Source of the DNA: Parapedobacter sp042666505
GTDB lineage: Bacteria; Bacteroidota; Bacteroidia; Sphingobacteriales; Sphingobacteriaceae
DNA length: 64,000 nt
Reading direction: 5' to 3'
Assembly (NCBI RefSeq): GCF_042666505.1
Contig: NZ_JBHTDN010000003.1
Span: forward strand, 310,001 to 374,000
Shown here: one piece after another, positions 1 through 9,463 of the stretch
How positions within the stretch are numbered: position 1 is the stretch's first letter
How the letters are laid out: the number at the start of each line of letters is the position of its first letter
The notes under the pieces: generated by a model
The model's database searches: none
Seen by the model: only the letters and a program-made list of their open reading frames with translations
Told to the model about the DNA's origin: nothing
Position numbers and translations under genes: made by a program

Positions 1-418
1 AGCATCGTTGAAAAGCAACGGCAGTGCTACAGAGGTCGTTGAGCGGATTAATGAAGTAAGGCGGCGGGCTTTCGTCACGACGTCGAAAACGGATGCACCG
101 GCTGTTTTCCGGAAATTCGCCGCCGACCTGAAACCCATCAACGAGAGTCTTTTCCAATCGGCATATGCCGTAAAAGCCTCGGACGACTTATTGGCGGCTA
201 TTAAACGCGAACGCCGGGCGGAATTGGCATTGGAAGGGCTGCGTTTATACGATTTAATCCGCTGGGGTGATTACGCCACCACCATGCAGGCATTTTATAA
301 AGCCTATGGTTTTGCGGATAAAGGACGGGATGCCAGTGCCAACAGTTGGCCATTCCCCATTCCGCAGATCGAAATCGATCGTTCCAATGGCAAACTAACC
401 CAACATGCTAATTATTAA
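1..418 (+). CDS. SusD/RagB-family outer-membrane lipoprotein, C-terminal part
   Basis: The reading frame is open from base 2 and runs to the TAA at 416-418, so the start and signal peptide lie outside the window. About 138 residues remain. They carry the C-terminal signature of SusD proteins: an RRAELALEGLRLYDLIRW stretch followed by the ending PFPIPQIEIDRSNGKLTQ. SusD proteins are surface lipoproteins that cap a SusC TonB-dependent channel and hold the oligosaccharide; the matching SusC gene is presumably just upstream. The next gene starts 16 bases downstream on the same strand, so this is probably the proximal part of the operon that continues to 6537. The family call is firm; the substrate cannot be read from this fragment. 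Confidence 0.9.
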   Translation, partial: ASLKSNGSATEVVERINEVRRRAFVTTSKTDAPAVFRKFAADLKPINESLFQSAYAVKASDDLLAAIKRERRAELALEGLRLYDLIRWGDYATTMQAFYKAYGFADKGRDASANSWPFPIPQIEIDRSNGKLTQHANY

Positions 419-434
419 TGCGTAGCTTAGAAAA

Positions 435-1436
435 ATGGAAGTAAAGACATATAACCGGCGGGCGTTTGTAAAAGCGGCGTCAGTAGCGATTGCAGGAGCG
501 GGGGTATTGCACCACTCGTTGCTGCAAGCGCGTCCTTTGGCGGTGGCAAGGGGAAAGCGCATAGGCGTGATCGGTTTGGATACATCGCACAGCGAAGTAT
601 TTACAAGGATGATTAATACAGGCGGAGCGGAAATGCGTGGTTACCAAGTGGTCGCGGCCTACCATCCTGCGACGAACCGCGATATTCTTAACCTCAGGCC
701 ACAGATGGCCGCGGCGGTGCAAAAGCACGGGGCGCTGCTTGTAAACAGCATGGACGAATTGCTGGACGCGTGCGATGTGGTATTGCTGGAAACGATTGAC
801 GGAGTTCCCCACCTCGAACAAGCACTGCCGGTACTGAAAGCAGGCAAGCCTGTCTTTATTGATAAACCCCTTTCCGCAACGCTGGAGGGAGCAAAGGCGA
901 TTGTCGCCGCATCGGAAAAATACAAAACTCCTTTCTTTTCTTCCTCGTCTCTTCGTTTTGATGAAAACGTGCAAAAGGTAGTCTCAGGTAGCATCGGCCG
1001 CGTAACGGGAGCCGATGTATTTACGCCCGCAGAGATCGAGCCCAGCCATTTGGATATGGCGTGGTACGCCCTCCATGGGCTCGAAATGCTATATGCGGTC
1101 CTGGGCCGGGGCTGCGTGTCCGTAACCCGTCTGTACCAGCAGGATACCGATATCATTGTGGGTACCTGGGAGGACGGGCGGATGGGCACCGTTCGTGGTG
1201 TACGGAAATGGCCTGTCGGAATAGCCGGCACGGCATTCGGCGAAAAGGGGACGGCGGCATTGGGGCCTTTTTCGGAAGCTGCTTATCAGCAATTGGTCGG
1301 TCAGATCATTCAATTCTTTGATAGTAAGGTGCCGCCGGTCAGCGCAGCAGAGACGTTGGAGCTTTTTGCGTTCATGCATGCGGCCGACGAAAGCCGTAGG
1401 AACCAAGGACGGCCCGTTGCCTTAAGATCTTTATAG
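435..1436 (+). CDS. Tat-exported Gfo/Idh/MocA-family oxidoreductase
   Basis: This is a 333-residue member of the Gfo/Idh/MocA family of NAD(P)-dependent sugar and cyclitol oxidoreductases. A twin-arginine motif (NRRAFVK, residues 7-13) followed by a short hydrophobic stretch predicts Tat export, as in several Bacteroidota relatives that carry bound cofactor. The Rossmann segment begins near residue 41 (GKRIGVIGLDTSH). The usual catalytic EKP triad reads DKP (residues 143-145), keeping the lysine. It lies between a SusD tail and a propeller/cytochrome lipoprotein, so a periplasmic oxidation or glycosidase-like role on an imported sugar is likely. The exact reaction (dehydrogenase, or NAD-dependent glycosidase as in GH109) cannot be decided from sequence alone. 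Confidence 0.85.
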   Translation: MEVKTYNRRAFVKAASVAIAGAGVLHHSLLQARPLAVARGKRIGVIGLDTSHSEVFTRMINTGGAEMRGYQVVAAYHPATNRDILNLRPQMAAAVQKHGALLVNSMDELLDACDVVLLETIDGVPHLEQALPVLKAGKPVFIDKPLSATLEGAKAIVAASEKYKTPFFSSSSLRFDENVQKVVSGSIGRVTGADVFTPAEIEPSHLDMAWYALHGLEMLYAVLGRGCVSVTRLYQQDTDIIVGTWEDGRMGTVRGVRKWPVGIAGTAFGEKGTAALGPFSEAAYQQLVGQIIQFFDSKVPPVSAAETLELFAFMHAADESRRNQGRPVALRSL

Positions 1437-1508
1437 TAGTTACCAATGAGATGTGAACCCAGGTGAATTAGCATCAGGACTCCATCTGACAATTAAAAGC
1501 AAGAATAA

Positions 1509-4178
1509 ATGAACCAATCATTGATTTCCTTTTGTTTGGGAATCGCTTTATCAGGTCTACTGGCATCCTGTAACCATGCCGGCAGCAGCGATCCGACGGT
1601 GAAACCCGACAGTAGCCGTTATACACGTACCATATTGGCCGAGGGGCTGGATGAGCCGATGGAAATGGTCATTCTTCCGGGTAACGATGTGCTGTTCGTG
1701 GAGCGAAAGGGCGGAGTACGACTGTATAAGGATGCAACGAAGGAACTCCGTGCTGTGGCAAACTTCGAGGTGTTCAGCGGCATCGAGGATGGGCTGCTTG
1801 GCGTGGTTGCCGACCCGGATTACGAGAAGAACCATTGGCTGTATTTTTATTATGCGGTGGCGGGCGAGAAGGCGGTAAGCAGGTTGTCACGGATGGAGTT
1901 CCGCAACGATAGCCTGCTGCGGTCGACGGAAACGGTCATTCTTGAAATCCCTACCCAGCGTATTTATTGCTGCCATTCTGCGGGGTACCTCAGGTTTGAC
2001 CGGAATGGCAATCTCTATCTGTCCACAGGCGATAATACCAACGCCGAGGAAACAGAGGGATATACACCGGTGGATGAGCGTCCGGGAAGAGAGCTTGCTG
2101 ACGATCAGGCGACCGCGGCCAACACGAACGACCTGCGGGGGAAAATCCTGCGAATCAAGCCATTGCCCGAAGGAGGGTATGCGATACCGAAAGGAAATCT
2201 GTTCCCAGAAGGTACCGCGAACACACGCCCCGAGATCTACGCGATGGGCATGCGGAATCCGTACCGCTATAGCATCGATGCGGAAACAGGTTACCTCTAT
2301 TTCGGGGATGTCGGTCCAGATACGAAGTTGAAAGCTTCGGATGGAGAGCTGATGAGCTTTGACGAGATCAACCAGGTGCGCGAGCCGGGTTTTTATGGAT
2401 GGCCTTATTTTTTGGGTAACAACGAAGTCTTTGGGAAATACGATTACGCAACGGGCGAACTGGGTCCCGGAAAAGATCCCGTGAAGCCGCTGAATGAATC
2501 ACCCAACAACACCGGTCTGAAGGAGCTACCGCCAGCCCAACCGGCAATGATCTGGTATGGCAAGACGAACTCGAAATATTTTCCACTGGTAGGTAATGGC
2601 GGGGCGAGTGCCATGGCGGGCCCGGTTTACCGCAGTAAGCATTTTAAAAATGCACCCTACAAGCTCTCCGAATACTACGACGGAAAACTTTTTATCTACG
2701 AGTGGATACGGGGATGGATCATGGCCGTGAGCTTCGATGAGGCGGGGAACTTCAAGGAGATGGAGCCGTTTCTGGATCATTGGAAATTCGATGCACCTGT
2801 GGATATGCAGTTTGCACCGGATGGCGCTATTTACATGCTCGAGTATGGTACGAACTGGTTCTCCAAGAATACCAACGCCCGCCTGATTCGGATTGAATAT
2901 GCGGAGGGCAACCGCAAGCCGATTGCTTCGATCGCGGTGGATAAACAATACGGCGCAGCACCGCTGACGGTATCCTTATCAGGTGGTAACTCAAGCGATC
3001 ATGACGATGGAGACAAACTATCTTTCAGCTGGCGCATTGAAGGCAAAGACTATGCGGATGAGACCATATCTCATACGTTTGATAAACCCGGCACGTACGA
3101 GGCGGTACTTACCGTGACCGATGGGCATGGCGGTGAGGGGACTGCATCAACCCGTATTTACGTGGGGAACACGCCGCCCGAGGTGCATATCCGTACCTCA
3201 GCCAACCGTAGCTTTTACTGGGATGGTGGTGCACTGGATTACAAGGTGGAAGCAAACGACAACGAAGACCAAGTGCAGGTGGAAGATGTGGCGCTGGCAT
3301 TTGGTTACATACCTAACGGTAAGGATGCAGCATTGGTGTTGAGCGGCGGACAGAATCCGAATAGCCTGCGTCACTTGAAAGGGCAGCAGCTGATAGCCAG
3401 TTTGGATTGCAAGTCCTGCCATTCCATTGACAAAGAGTCGGTAGGCCCAACCTACCAGGCTGTGGCTGCGCGCTATGCAGGGAAACCGGGTGTTGAGGCG
3501 CTGCTTGCAGATAAAATTATCAAGGGCGGTAGCGGTAACTGGGGTGAACGGGCAATGTCCCCACATCCTGAACTGGCGGAAACAGACGCACAGGAAATGG
3601 TGCGCTATATCCTGTCGCTTGGACAGCAAGGGCAGAAACTACCGCCGGAAGGACGTCTCGCGCTGGATGCCCACCGCAGCGACGACCCGAATGGCGTGTA
3701 TCTGCTTAGTGCCCGTTATACCGACCGGGGTGCCAACGGAATTCCGCCGTTGAATGGACACGACCACATCCTGCTACGCAATCCGACGATTCAGGCGGAG
3801 GATTTCGATTCAGGCAACGTACGGATCGCGACGGTTACTACCGCTTTTATGTCGTATGTGTACGGTATACAGAACGGGAGTTACATCGCTTTCAAGCAAA
3901 TAGACCTGACGCATGTGCGTCGCATCGGCTACCGTGCGCAAGCTAGTGGGGTAGGCGGGACCATTGAAGTACATTTGGACAGCATCGGTGGGCCGCTGGT
4001 TTCCCGCCTGGAGATACCATCCGGTAATTTCAGCGGTGCCGAAGCAGGCTGGAAGGAATTAATGGCACCGGTCGATGAAACCCAGGGTGTGCACGACCTT
4101 TATTTCGTATTCGTAAACGGCGAAGCGGCAGATAAGGCCCTGTTCAGTATGGATTGGCTGAAATTCTATAACCGGTAA
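1509..4178 (+). CDS. Multidomain lipoprotein: sugar-dehydrogenase propeller, PKD, cytochrome c, CBM6-like
   Basis: The 889-residue product begins with a lipoprotein signal peptide (LLASC, lipid cysteine at 21). Residues about 40-470 resemble the glucose/sorbosone (PQQ-dependent) dehydrogenase beta-propeller. A PKD domain follows (about 480-555). A class I cytochrome c domain has a CKSCH haem site (C634, C637, H638) and a likely distal methionine, M683. The last 130 residues resemble a CBM6-type carbohydrate-binding module (start NPTIQAEDFDSGNV). It should sit on the outer or periplasmic membrane face, oxidise a sugar and pass electrons through its own haem. This composite layout recurs in Bacteroidota. 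Its neighbours are two Gfo/Idh/MocA enzymes and a permease. Whether PQQ is really the cofactor is inferred from the family only. Confidence 0.85.
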   Translation: MNQSLISFCLGIALSGLLASCNHAGSSDPTVKPDSSRYTRTILAEGLDEPMEMVILPGNDVLFVERKGGVRLYKDATKELRAVANFEVFSGIEDGLLGVVADPDYEKNHWLYFYYAVAGEKAVSRLSRMEFRNDSLLRSTETVILEIPTQRIYCCHSAGYLRFDRNGNLYLSTGDNTNAEETEGYTPVDERPGRELADDQATAANTNDLRGKILRIKPLPEGGYAIPKGNLFPEGTANTRPEIYAMGMRNPYRYSIDAETGYLYFGDVGPDTKLKASDGELMSFDEINQVREPGFYGWPYFLGNNEVFGKYDYATGELGPGKDPVKPLNESPNNTGLKELPPAQPAMIWYGKTNSKYFPLVGNGGASAMAGPVYRSKHFKNAPYKLSEYYDGKLFIYEWIRGWIMAVSFDEAGNFKEMEPFLDHWKFDAPVDMQFAPDGAIYMLEYGTNWFSKNTNARLIRIEYAEGNRKPIASIAVDKQYGAAPLTVSLSGGNSSDHDDGDKLSFSWRIEGKDYADETISHTFDKPGTYEAVLTVTDGHGGEGTASTRIYVGNTPPEVHIRTSANRSFYWDGGALDYKVEANDNEDQVQVEDVALAFGYIPNGKDAALVLSGGQNPNSLRHLKGQQLIASLDCKSCHSIDKESVGPTYQAVAARYAGKPGVEALLADKIIKGGSGNWGERAMSPHPELAETDAQEMVRYILSLGQQGQKLPPEGRLALDAHRSDDPNGVYLLSARYTDRGANGIPPLNGHDHILLRNPTIQAEDFDSGNVRIATVTTAFMSYVYGIQNGSYIAFKQIDLTHVRRIGYRAQASGVGGTIEVHLDSIGGPLVSRLEIPSGNFSGAEAGWKELMAPVDETQGVHDLYFVFVNGEAADKALFSMDWLKFYNR

Positions 4179-4189
4179 GGGGGAAGGTT

Positions 4190-5446
4190 ATGCCGATATC
4201 GCTGCGGGTCCGGCTTTCGCTGGCCATGTTTCTGGAATTTTTCACGTGGGGCGCTTGGTACGTTACGCTGGGAACCTATCTTTTCGATCGGTTCGGCGCG
4301 AGCGCTGTGCAGGTCGGGTCGGCCTATGCCAACTTTTCCCTTGCCGCGGCGCTGTCGCCGGTCTTTGTGGGATTGATCGCCGATCGTTATTTCGCGGCCC
4401 AGCGGGTGCTGGGTGTGCTGCACTTGCTGGGGGCGGGTGTATTGGTGTTATTGGCACGTATAGACGATTATGGGCCGTTCTGGTGGCTGCTGCTGCTGTA
4501 TACGTTGCTGTATGCACCTACAATGGCCCTGATGAATTCCGTTACGTTCAGGCAACTTAAGGACGGAGGGAAGGAGTTTCCGTTTATCCGGGTGTTTGGT
4601 ACGGTCGGTTGGATCGTTGCGGGACTGCTATTGGGGTACCTAGGTATTGAAAACAGTGCTTCCTTATTCTACATGGCTGCCGGGTCATCCGCTGCATTGG
4701 GTTTGGTAAGTTTTACGCTTCCGGATACGCCGCCCGAACGAACCGGAAATACCAGCTTGGGCGCTGTACTGGGGAAAGAGGCGTTGGTATTGTTCAGGCA
4801 GCGATCCTTTTTGGTCTTCTTTCTTTCGTCACTCGCGATCTGCATTCCCTTATCTTTTTACTATAGCTTTGCAAATCCCTTCCTGAACGATGTCGGTATC
4901 GTGAATGCCGCCGGAAAGATGACATTGGGCCAGCTTTCGGAATTCTTGTTTCTGCTGGTGATACCGTTTGCGTTTAAACGATTCGGAATCAAAGCTATGT
5001 TGGTCGCAGGGATCGTTGCGTGGATTATCCGTTACCTACTGTTTGCCTACGGCGACGCCGATAGCCGGATCAGCATGCTATACGTGGGCATCCTGCTGCA
5101 TGGCGTATGCTACGATTTCTTTTTTGTGACGGGGCAGATTTATGTCGACCGTGCCGCGGGCGAACGTATCCGCAGTGCAGCGCAAGGGTTGATTACCTTC
5201 GCGACATACGGCGTGGGCATGCTGATCGGTTCGTATGTTTCGGGACTGATCACCGAATGGTTTGCATTGCCCGCAGATGCAGCCATGCAGTTCGATTGGC
5301 AGGGGGTCTGGTTGATTCCGGCAGGCATTGCCGCAGTGGTACTCGTGGTGTTTTTGGTGACGTTTCGGGACCGACCCTCCAGCGGATCCGAAAGCATAGT
5401 GAAGCTCGGGGATGCGGCAATAGAAGATACAAATAACATAAGATGA
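4190..5446 (+). CDS. MFS permease, nucleoside:H+ symporter (NHS) type
   Basis: This is a 418-residue integral membrane protein with about twelve hydrophobic segments. The opening MFLEFFTWGAWYVTLGTYL and the later FPFIRVFGTVGWI are hallmarks of the NHS/NupG branch of the major facilitator superfamily. In Bacteroidota such permeases are often encoded beside Gfo/Idh/MocA enzymes and sugar isomerases, and probably carry sugars or cyclitols rather than nucleosides. A strong purine-rich ribosome site (GGGGGAAGG) precedes the ATG by a few bases. The gene is 11 bases after the previous one, and its stop overlaps the next start (ATGA at 5443-5446), so the two are translationally coupled. Confidence 0.88.
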   Translation: MPISLRVRLSLAMFLEFFTWGAWYVTLGTYLFDRFGASAVQVGSAYANFSLAAALSPVFVGLIADRYFAAQRVLGVLHLLGAGVLVLLARIDDYGPFWWLLLLYTLLYAPTMALMNSVTFRQLKDGGKEFPFIRVFGTVGWIVAGLLLGYLGIENSASLFYMAAGSSAALGLVSFTLPDTPPERTGNTSLGAVLGKEALVLFRQRSFLVFFLSSLAICIPLSFYYSFANPFLNDVGIVNAAGKMTLGQLSEFLFLLVIPFAFKRFGIKAMLVAGIVAWIIRYLLFAYGDADSRISMLYVGILLHGVCYDFFFVTGQIYVDRAAGERIRSAAQGLITFATYGVGMLIGSYVSGLITEWFALPADAAMQFDWQGVWLIPAGIAAVVLVVFLVTFRDRPSSGSESIVKLGDAAIEDTNNIR

Positions 5447-6537
5447 CAATGAAAATGGAACATACAAAAAAGGTGCGTGTATTGGTAGTCGGCTGCGGTA
5501 ACATGGGCGCTTCCCACGCTGCGGCCTACCACGGAATCGATGAATTTGAAATCTGCGGACTGGTTGCCCGGGGTTCCAGTAAGGACCGGCTCAATGAACA
5601 GCTGGGGGGCGCCTATGCCTTGTTTGATGATTTTGCAACGGCATTGGCAGAAACCCGTCCGGATGCGGTCTGTATATCAACGTATCCGGATACACATGAA
5701 GAATATGCGATTCAGGCCATGGAGCACGGTTGCCACGTCTTTACGGAGAAACCGCTTGCCGACACCCTGGAGGGAGCAAGGCGCGTTGCTGCTACGGCCG
5801 AACGGCTAGGCAGGAAGCTGGTGATAGGCTATATCCTGCGGTACCATCCTTCCTGGCAACGGTTTGTTGAATTGAGCGGCGGGCTGGGAAAGCCGTTGGT
5901 GATGCGGATGAACCTGAATCAGCAGAGCCATGGCCGGATGTGGGATGTGCATCGCAACCTGATGAAAAGCCTCAGCCCCATCGTGGATTGCGGGGTGCAC
6001 TATATCGATGTCATGTGTCAGATGACGGGAAGCAAGCCGGTTCAGGTGAACGCCATCGGTGCGCGGCTTACCGACGACATTCCGGCAGATAACTACAACT
6101 ACGGACAGCTGCAGATCCGCTTTGAAGACGGTTCAGTCGGGTGGTACGAGGCGGGATGGGGACCGATGGTAAGCGAAACAGCATTTTTTGTAAAAGATGT
6201 CTTCGGACCGAAGGGATCACTTTCTATCGTAGCCAAAGATGCAGGAGGAGTGGGCAACTCAGACAATGTATCGGCCCATACGAAAACGGAGTCACTGCGG
6301 CTGCACCTTGCCGACCTGGATGATCGCAATGCATTTGTGAAGCCAGACGAATGGATTGACCTGACGGATGAACCGGATCATCAGGAATTGTGCAACCGTG
6401 AGCAGCGTTTTTTTCTAAGGGCAATTCAGGAAGATTTGGATCTGACCGAAGTAACGGCGCATGCAATTAGCAGCCTGCAGATTGCGCTGGCGTGTGATGA
6501 ATCGGTTAAGACGGGGAAGTCGGTTTACTTTGATTAA
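5443..6537 (+). CDS. Gfo/Idh/MocA-family oxidoreductase, cytoplasmic
   Basis: The 364-residue protein has no signal peptide. An N-terminal Rossmann fold (VRVLVVGCGNMGASHA) is followed by the canonical EKP motif (residues 102-104, catalytic lysine 103) and by the DCGVHYIDVM segment with H186 and D189, as in inositol and glucose-fructose dehydrogenases. It should oxidise a hydroxyl of a sugar, cyclitol or sugar acid with NAD(P). The start overlaps the stop of the MFS gene (ATGA), so transporter and enzyme are probably made together and act on the same imported compound. It is the last gene of the plus-strand block, followed by a hairpin at 6562-6593. Confidence 0.88.
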   Translation: MTMKMEHTKKVRVLVVGCGNMGASHAAAYHGIDEFEICGLVARGSSKDRLNEQLGGAYALFDDFATALAETRPDAVCISTYPDTHEEYAIQAMEHGCHVFTEKPLADTLEGARRVAATAERLGRKLVIGYILRYHPSWQRFVELSGGLGKPLVMRMNLNQQSHGRMWDVHRNLMKSLSPIVDCGVHYIDVMCQMTGSKPVQVNAIGARLTDDIPADNYNYGQLQIRFEDGSVGWYEAGWGPMVSETAFFVKDVFGPKGSLSIVAKDAGGVGNSDNVSAHTKTESLRLHLADLDDRNAFVKPDEWIDLTDEPDHQELCNREQRFFLRAIQEDLDLTEVTAHAISSLQIALACDESVKTGKSVYFD

Positions 6538-6561
6538 TCTGGTGATAGCACTCTTTATTCT

Positions 6562-6593
6562 AGAGAAAGCTGCCTATCCCGGCAGCCTTCTCT
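6562..6593. terminator. Hairpin between convergent genes, probable bidirectional terminator
   Basis: AGAGAAAGCTGCC and GGCAGCCTTCTCT face each other around a six-base loop (TATCCC), with a single mismatched position in the stem. The hairpin lies in the 80-base gap between two genes that end towards each other. No long T-run follows on either strand, so it could stop transcription weakly or just protect 3' ends. Confidence 0.5.
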
Positions 6594-6617
6594 GACTTTG
6601 TAAGCAAGTAAGACAGG

Positions 6618-7577
6618 TCAATAAGTAAACACCGCGAATTCGGCTAAAAAGGTCACGTCCTGTCGGCCTTCCAACATCGTCAATCTGATGTTTTTAAGCG
6701 ATTGTGGTTCGATGTGATATTCTTGATAGGCCAGGTTGGCGGGATCGAAATCAAGTTCGTCAGCCAAAACAAACCAAGTCGTACCATTCGTACTTCCTTC
6801 CAACTTAAATTTTGTAAAACCGTTCGGATTATTCTGTCGGGGTGCTAGGGCGATCTTTGTCGTATAGACCGGATTTATCATGTCGATACTAATCCAATGT
6901 GGATAATCCGGTCTTTCTGGATTGTATTGTGAATGCCAGATGGTATTCAGATCGCCATCCAATACAGCGGAGGCAAGTCCCGTGTTTTCGCCGCTCAACT
7001 GTTCGGAGGAGGAAGAGGCTACCCATCCCTTCGTGGATGCTTGGCGTTCTTCAAGCTTAGGGGCAACGATCAGGAGCGTCTTTGCCGAAGGATTTATCGC
7101 ATAGCCCGAAGCGTCCCTGATGCTGAGAGCCAGCAGGTGGTCTTTTGTGTCGTCAAATTCCGCAGGATAATAGGTGACGGTTAAGAAATCTGAGGAGACC
7201 TCCCCCGCAGGGACCACTACGTTCAATTTATCGATGTGATAAGCGTCCATAGGAAAAGAAACATAGGGTTCCTCTCCGTTCAGCTCGCGGATTGTATTCA
7301 GGCTATCGAATACGTGCGTGTCTTCCGCAAGGGATATGTGGATATCCGATGCGGGTATGCCCAGTGCTCCGAAGCCCACATTAAACCGGAATGACCGTTC
7401 TTCCTCGTAGGGGAAAATTGACAGATTCTGGATGCCGGAATGGGCTTTGGCAATAAATACCATCGCACCTTGTTTGTCGTCAGTCAGCCTTTTATATGGT
7501 GGTATTGAGTCTTCGCAACTTACAACAACCAGCGTAAGGGCGGTCAAAGCCATTAAGATATAACGTTTCATATCCAT
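6618..7577 (-). CDS. DUF1735 / F5-8 type C (discoidin) domain lipoprotein
   Basis: The 319-residue product has a lipoprotein signal peptide (LVVVSC, lipid cysteine at 21). Residues about 25-175 match the DUF1735 (BT_3987-like) Ig-like domain found in surface glycan-binding lipoproteins. Residues about 180-319 form a discoidin-type F5/8C carbohydrate-binding domain, with SAVLDGDLNTIWHSQY and a C-terminal LAEFAVF strand. It is the third gene after SusC and SusD and probably acts as the SGBP-like accessory that captures a glycan at the cell surface. ATG at 7571 is an equally good start (MKRYILMAL). No catalytic residues are expected. Confidence 0.85.
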   Translation of the reverse strand: MDMKRYILMALTALTLVVVSCEDSIPPYKRLTDDKQGAMVFIAKAHSGIQNLSIFPYEEERSFRFNVGFGALGIPASDIHISLAEDTHVFDSLNTIRELNGEEPYVSFPMDAYHIDKLNVVVPAGEVSSDFLTVTYYPAEFDDTKDHLLALSIRDASGYAINPSAKTLLIVAPKLEERQASTKGWVASSSSEQLSGENTGLASAVLDGDLNTIWHSQYNPERPDYPHWISIDMINPVYTTKIALAPRQNNPNGFTKFKLEGSTNGTTWFVLADELDFDPANLAYQEYHIEPQSLKNIRLTMLEGRQDVTFLAEFAVFTY

Positions 7578-7612
7578 TTACTTGTAAAATACTGTTCTAT
7601 ATTTTTCCACGA

Positions 7613-9451
7613 CTAGTAGCCTGGGAATTGAACCAATTGTTTATTCCGATCCATTTCGTTTTGTCCGTATGGCATGAAGTAGTACCGACGCTGCCAGGGG
7701 GTACGGCTGAACGCTTGAACGCGCGTGTGGTAAGCGGGATCGGAAAGCGAAGTGCCTGCATCCATATTCATTCCATAAAACACGCCACCTTGGTTAGATC
7801 CAGGCAGGTTTGGAATCTTCCATCGGCGTACATCAAAATAGCGATGGCCTTCAAAGCAGAGTTCTATCCTTCGTTCCAAACGTATTTCTTCCCGAAGTTG
7901 CGCTTGACTAAGTCCTGCGGCCAACTCCGGTAGCCCTGCTCGCATCCGGATAGCATTAAGATAGGTCAACACATCGGGATTTCCCGGATCGGCTTCGTTC
8001 AACGCTTCTGCATAATTTAGGTACAATTCTGCAAGGCGGATCAGCATAGCGGGTCTCTCGACATTCACGCCTGGATTTACACTAAACGTAGGATGGATGT
8101 TTTTCCTTGCCGTATATCCGGTTTTAGGCCAGTCGCGGGGAGAACCGCCCTTTCCCGAAGTACCCGTATTGAAAAATTCCACACGGGAATTTGATTCTCC
8201 TGTTTTCGCGGCGGCGGGGTTTACGGCTCCATTGAAGGTTACATACGCATAGAAGCGGGGCTCGCGGTTTGCATACATTTGATTCGTGCCTGCCACGTAA
8301 TAGGGAGTGGACTCCGAAACATAAGTGTTTTCGTTGTATGAGGCATTCTCATCAATTTGTGAGCCGTCAGCCATGCGAAACTCGTCTACCAGTTGCTGTA
8401 CAACGGCCAATCCGTTATAGGCCGTACCTTGCGTCGAGCGCGGCGAGGCGTGAATTTCCCATTGATAGTTATTGGTTGAAGGCCTCAGCCAGATTCCCTC
8501 GATCTCCCATCCGTCCCAAAAAAGATTCCGGCTCGACAAAAAACCAGCTCTGATCGGATCGTCATTTGCTACCTTGAACAGCTCTTTGCCGTTCGCTTCA
8601 GCAAGATCGATAGCAGTCTTTGCGGCAGTTGCCGCTCTTGCCCAACGGCTTGCGTCGTAGGTTTGGTTGAACAGTTGCTTGCCATCCAAATTCCGGAAAT
8701 CACCCAATTCCGTGTTGCCATTGAATAATGGACTGGCATGGTAAAGCAGAATTTGCGACTCCACAGCGGTAGCAATAATTTGGTTGATCCGGCCTACCTG
8801 GGTTCCGTCGACCTGTGCGGTACCTTCTAGAAAATGATCAATGGGTAGATCCTGCTTCGCTAAAGCAATTTCCGTTAATACGAAATCCACACATTCATCC
8901 CAGGAGCTCCGTGGAATTTGTAAATTGTCCTCCGGCGCAGCAGAAACAGTAGGTGCTATGACCACGGGCCCTAGCTGTTTCATCATCAGCCAATGATAGT
9001 AGGCCCTTAGGAAACGCGCTTCTCCTTTATAGTGTCTGATAATTTCCGCGCCGTTGGCCAGATTTTTGATCTCTTCATTATCATCGATCCGTTCGAGGAA
9101 GATGGTAGCCAGCCTGATGCGTTCATATAACGATGCAAAATTGGAGGGGGTGCCGTCTGCATTGATTGCACCCGTGTTCATTCCTGGATTCGTCCAGTTG
9201 CTTGCGTCCATTTCATCGGTAATGATGCTGTAAAAGAAATTATAAGGCTGGTCCCAGATATCGGGTATGTTGGTGTACAGTCCGGCCCACCACCGTTCCG
9301 TTTGGCCTCGGTTCTTAAAGATTTCATCTATCGTTACGATATTGTCAGGCTGTGTGTCAAAATAGCCCTTTTTACAACTCATCGGCACAAGCAATGAGGT
9401 TATCAATAGGCCTACAGACATCGTTCTCTTTATGCTTGAATAGTTTCTCAT
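7613..9451 (-). CDS. SusD/RagB-family nutrient-binding outer-membrane lipoprotein
   Basis: This is a 612-residue SusD homologue with a lipobox ending at C26 (LLVPMSC) and a following KKGYFDTQPDN segment typical of mature SusD N-termini. TPR-like helices come next, then the C-terminal signature LAELYLNYAEALNEA and EIRLERRIELCFEGHRYFDVRRW. It is long for the family (usually 480-600 residues). It should form the lid of the SusC channel encoded 12 bases upstream and bind the incoming oligosaccharide. Sigma factor, FecR, SusC, SusD and a DUF1735 lipoprotein form one operon-like run. Confidence 0.95.
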   Translation of the reverse strand: MRNYSSIKRTMSVGLLITSLLVPMSCKKGYFDTQPDNIVTIDEIFKNRGQTERWWAGLYTNIPDIWDQPYNFFYSIITDEMDASNWTNPGMNTGAINADGTPSNFASLYERIRLATIFLERIDDNEEIKNLANGAEIIRHYKGEARFLRAYYHWLMMKQLGPVVIAPTVSAAPEDNLQIPRSSWDECVDFVLTEIALAKQDLPIDHFLEGTAQVDGTQVGRINQIIATAVESQILLYHASPLFNGNTELGDFRNLDGKQLFNQTYDASRWARAATAAKTAIDLAEANGKELFKVANDDPIRAGFLSSRNLFWDGWEIEGIWLRPSTNNYQWEIHASPRSTQGTAYNGLAVVQQLVDEFRMADGSQIDENASYNENTYVSESTPYYVAGTNQMYANREPRFYAYVTFNGAVNPAAAKTGESNSRVEFFNTGTSGKGGSPRDWPKTGYTARKNIHPTFSVNPGVNVERPAMLIRLAELYLNYAEALNEADPGNPDVLTYLNAIRMRAGLPELAAGLSQAQLREEIRLERRIELCFEGHRYFDVRRWKIPNLPGSNQGGVFYGMNMDAGTSLSDPAYHTRVQAFSRTPWQRRYYFMPYGQNEMDRNKQLVQFPGY

Positions 9452-9463
9452 CTTAACAGGCTT

